Origin: Macrothele yani
Lineage: Eukaryota; Arthropoda; Arachnida; Araneae; Macrothelidae
Assembly: GCA_039090855.1 (NCBI GenBank)
Contig: CM076999.1
Span: 112,839,072 to 112,903,071 of the forward strand
DNA: 64,000 nucleotides
Direction of reading: 5' to 3'
Position 1 is the stretch's first letter; each line of letters starts with the position of its first letter. The notes under the pieces were generated by a model that made no database searches, was not told the origin of the DNA, and saw only the letters and a list, made by a program, of their open reading frames with translations. A program made the translations under genes and the position numbers. Below, piece by piece: positions 60,384 through 64,000 of this stretch.

Positions 60384-62701
60384 ACGTTTCCAGCCAGACT
60401 CGTACTACAAAGGACGTTTTGCACGTGTGTAAGGTAAGTCTTTTCACCAATTATTTAAATTTTGTCAAAAATAGAATATGTTTATACTCTGAGACCATGC
60501 ATTGTGAAAATAGCGCATTTGAATTTTCAGCGTGTATAAAATTTCCGCTTTACCTAGCTTTGTAGGTCGGGAAAGATTCTATGAAAGGAACACGTGGTAA
60601 TAGAACTATTTTAGTAGAACATGTTTGTATGTGGTGTATAAAGCTTGAGCGAATGTTTTTGACAGAGGTTTATACAGGAATTGCAAATTGACAGGATATT
60701 GAAAAATCTGAGGTGAAGGGGGGCATATTGCACTCAAAACCTAAGACTAAAGATGGGGAATTGTTAAATGTTTCACGGTTCAAAATGTTTAAAACTGGGA
60801 ATTTTGTTCTTTAAAACCACACACGGTAATCCATATTTTTTGTAGTGTTCTTATCTTTTATCTCTTGCCTAAATACTTTCCTAAACAAGGCAACAGGCAT
60901 CTTTTCTTTTAGGCCCCCTTCCCACCAAAAATATTTAAGCTGTTAGAACGGTATGGGGAAAGAATGCCCACAGAAAAAATTAGGCCTTTTTTAATTTCAT
61001 GAAAGAATATCATAATTTCTAATAAGTAATAGATAAAACTAATTAGAACACTTCCACCGCTCAACCATATAACGCTATCTAGCATTATAAGGCAATCGTA
61101 GTTTGTTTCGAAAACGGTGGAAGCTGTTCATTTATATTTTACGAGCAGAAAATGAGGTGGTTCTTAGTTTCATGTAAAAAAAATCTTAATTTCAACCAAG
61201 CTATCAACAAAACTGATAAACCATGTATAACGATATATGGTATAATCAGGCCTTCATACCTATTTTTCAAAATGGCGGAAGAAATTCATTGTTCGAATCA
61301 ACATGGAGTGTGTGTGTGCTTGACTCTTCCAAGAACGGTAACTACGCTTAAGGCAAAGTACTCCAGCATTCTTTTCCAGGGACAACAAATGGAAGCAGGT
61401 CATTAGAGGGGATTTAAGCTCCAATTTGAATGAATCTGAAAGAAATGATGAAATAAAAAGAACGCATAAGGTATAGCCAAAGAATAGAAGGTATCAAAGA
61501 ATGCCCACGGAAAAAATGCAAATAGAAAGAATTCCGAAGGACAAAATGTCAACTTCTGACCAATATCTCTTACGTCTGTTCAATGGTGTTATAAGAAATA
61601 TTTGGGACCCCCCCCCCTCCACGCCATAGAAACGGGTTTTTAATTTTTTTTATTTTGGTTTTTGGAATAACATGTTGATTTTAATTAATTACCGGTACAT
61701 GCAGGAATTTGGCCAATCGGTAAAAAAAGGCCCGTGGAAATAAGTGAGTGGTCGTTTTGATTATCATGGGCATGCTAATAAGTCGATTTGATATACTGAT
61801 TGATCTTCGTACTCACGAGAATGTTGGGGTGGCGGTTGGAAGGGGGGGAGCATTCTTTCATTATTTACCTAGTGTGACTCAGCATGTGTTCTAGATAAGT
61901 GCAAAATAACAGCGTTCGTTTTTATTTATTTTATTTTGGAAAAAATTTCATTTCGGGATAGGGGTTAAAATTCTGTTCCGTGCAAAACAAGAATTCAACA
62001 TTTAAAATACATCATTCTAATGAGAAAAGGTATTTACAAAACTGTTTGCGGTTCACTGGATATTTACACACAAAAATATTTTTATTTTTCGAAATATGAA
62101 CAAATTAGTTAATGGATATTCCATGCAGTGCTTTGCGATACACTATATTTTTGGTTTCCCCTCCGGGATGTAAAACTATAAATGCTTTGGCGTGCCGAAT
62201 TTGGAGCAAAAAATATATAGTTCATCCTGGGAAATGCATGGACTCTGACTGATTAATTTATGTCTTCTCATTTCCTTAATTGATTGATTCTGACTGATTT
62301 TTTTTATTTATTGGTTCCTTACCATTTTCGATATCGATTGATTGAACCGTTCCATGCATTTGATCGATCCCTTGAATAATTCCTTTTCATATCTTTTATT
62401 AATTTATCAATCCATTTTCATTACGTTGATTGATTGACTTTCATTTCCTTGATTGATGATTTGATCCCTTCTCATATATTTGATTGGTTCACTGGTGTCG
62501 TCGCAAATGCGAACATTGCATTTTCGACCGAGGTTGAAATGGTAGCAAATGCGACCGGCAAGGGCAAAGAGGAGTAGGGAAGAAAAGGGGAGGCAGGATG
62601 GGAAATAAGGTGTTGACCACGTGGGGTTTTCCAACAATGCGACTGGGGTGAAAAGGTCAGATGGTAAGCTGGTTCCTGAGTTGGTTAAGCGACCACGGAT
62701 A
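60384..62701 (+). repeat. 2.4-kb macrosatellite unit 5
   Basis: This unit is 2,318 bp. It has the gttcatttatattttacg deletion but no 52-nt palindrome. It has a shortened gcaaaataacagcgttcg segment near 61900 and several private substitutions in 61900-62350. Confidence 0.93.
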
Positions 62702-64000
62702 ACGTTTCCAGTCAGACTCGTACTACAAAGGACGTTTTGCACGTGTGTAAGGTAAGTCTTTTCACCAATTATTTAAATTTTGTCAAAAATAGAATATGTT
62801 TATACTCTGAGATCATGCATTGTGAAAATAGCGCATTTGAATTTTCAGCGTGTATAAAATTTCCGCTTTACCTAGCTTTGTAGGTCGGGGAAGATTCTAT
62901 GAAAGGAACACGTGGTAAAAGAACTATTTTAGTAGAACATGTTTGTATGTGGTGTATAAAGCTTGAGCGAATGTTTTTGACAGAGGTTTATACAGGAATT
63001 GCAAATTGACAGGATATTGAAAAATCTGAGGTGAAGGGGGGCATATTGCACTCAAAACCTAAGACTAAAGATGGAGAACTGTTAAATGTTTCACGGTTAA
63101 AAATGTTTAAAACTGGGAATTTTGTTCTTTAAAACCACACACGGTAATCCATATTTTTTGTAGTGTTCTTATCTTTTATCTCTTGCCTAAATACTTTCCT
63201 AAACAAGGCAACAGGCATCTTTTCTTTTAGGCCCCCTTCCCACCAAAAATATTTAAGCTGTTAGAACGGTATGAGGAAAGAATGCCCACAGAAAAAATTA
63301 GGCCTTTTTTAATTTCATGAAAAATTTTTTTTCTAATAAGCAATAGATAAAACTAATTAGAACACTTCCTCCGCTCAACCATATAACGCTATCTAGCATT
63401 ATAAGGCGATCGTAGTTTGTTTCGAAAACGGTGGAAGCTGTTCATTGTTCAAATGAACAGCTTCCATATTTTACGAGCAGAAAATGAGGTGGTTCTTAGT
63501 TTCATGTAAAAAAAATCTTAATTTCAACCAAGCAATCGACAAAACTGATAAACCATGTATAACGATATATGGTATAATCAGGCCTTCATACCTATTTTTC
63601 AAAATGGCGGAAGAAATTCATTGTTCGAATCAACATGGAGTGTGTGTGTGCTTGACTCTTCCAAGAACGGTAACTACGCTTAAGGCAAAGTACTCCAGCA
63701 TTCTTTTCCAGGGACAACAAATGGAAGCAGGTCATTAGAGGGGATTTAAGCTCCAATTTGAATGAATCTGAAAGAAATGATGAAATAAAAAGAACGCATA
63801 AGGTATAGCCAAAGAATAGAAGGTATCAAAGAATGCCCACGGAAAAAATGCAAATAGAAAGAATTCCGAAGGACAAAATGTCAACTTCCGACCAATATCT
63901 CTTACGTCTGTTCAGTGGTGTTATAAGCCATATTTGGGGACCCCCCTCCACAGAAACGGGTTTTTAATTTTTTTTATTTTGGTTTTTGGAATAACATGTT
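62702..64000 (+). repeat. 2.4-kb macrosatellite unit 6, cut by the window end
   Basis: The first 1,299 bp are present and end in ataacatgtt as in the other units. It carries its own 15-bp-arm inverted repeat (63432-63466). The array therefore continues beyond 64000. Confidence 0.93.
63432..63466. repeat. 15-bp-arm inverted repeat (unit 6)
   Basis: tggaagctgttcatt (63432-63446), five-base loop gttca, then the exact reverse complement (63452-63466). Units 1 and 2 have only a 6-bp imperfect precursor here (ttcatt-gttca-aatgaa), and units 3-5 lack the loop and second arm. Confidence 0.93.

Noticed and set aside
52953..62742. Repeated minus-strand frame MQNVLCSTSLAGNVIRG (84-111 codons) in each macrosatellite unit
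   Set aside because: Its presence in every unit follows from near-identical DNA. The C-terminal part changes completely where the palindrome is inserted, unit 1 has a different start and continuation, and there is no recognisable domain.
61152..63738. Plus-strand 84-codon frame MRWFLVSCKKNL in units 5 and 6
   Set aside because: It is interrupted in units 1, 3 and 4 and shortened in unit 2, by homopolymer and small indels. It looks like chance openness in repeat DNA.

Overview
The window looks like repeat-dominated intergenic or heterochromatic DNA of an invertebrate animal, probably an arthropod. That guess rests on the repeat content: Tc1-type transposons, an RTE-clade LINE of the kind often annotated 'craniofacial development protein 2-like' in arthropods, a CR1/Jockey-like LINE, tRNA-derived SINE sequence, and AT-rich DNA full of homopolymer runs. 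The species cannot be named from the sequence. I see no host protein-coding gene, rRNA or functional tRNA. Every recognisable protein is a piece of a transposable element.

Layout. 1-379 holds four ~95-bp tandem repeats. 762-~39,400 is one Tc1-type transposon (minus strand) torn into three pieces. A 5'-truncated LINE with a poly(A) tail (895-2009) sits in it, and so does a 36.6-kb insertion (2455-39088) bounded by a 13-bp target-site duplication. That insertion starts, on the minus strand, as a tRNA-derived SINE with A and B boxes. Its body has expanded into about 175 tandem copies of a ~208-bp unit, so it is a satellite array born inside a single SINE insertion. The array has visible higher-order structure: a nine-unit block duplicated, a four-unit block repeated, and a five-unit periodicity.

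39748-41709 is a compact element with ~163-bp direct terminal repeats, a 12-nt match to a tRNA-Lys primer-binding site three bases after the left repeat, a purine-rich tract before the right repeat, and no coding capacity. Its terminal repeats each contain a tRNA-like sequence with A and B boxes. Its interior is a 201-bp repeat (six copies) grading into a 24-bp repeat (about 16 copies). It resembles a TRIM-type retrotransposon whose LTR carries a Pol III-like promoter.

41790-49999 is a second Tc1 relic broken by a cluster of RTE LINE copies in both orientations. These include a nearly full-length sense copy (42531-43625 plus 46215-48299) split exactly by an antisense copy (43626-46214). The right edge is a patchwork of short inverted and direct scraps.

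50771-64000 (and beyond the window) is a macrosatellite: five complete units of 2.32-2.46 kb plus a partial sixth. Each unit has a conserved splice-donor-like site and an internal ~190-bp duplication, and some units carry newly formed perfect palindromes.

Two processes recur: tandem amplification at several scales (24, 95, 201, 208, ~2,400 bp) and foldback or template-switch events that create perfect inverted repeats. The strongest candidates for something undescribed are the SINE-born satellite and the TRIM-like element with a tRNA-like LTR.
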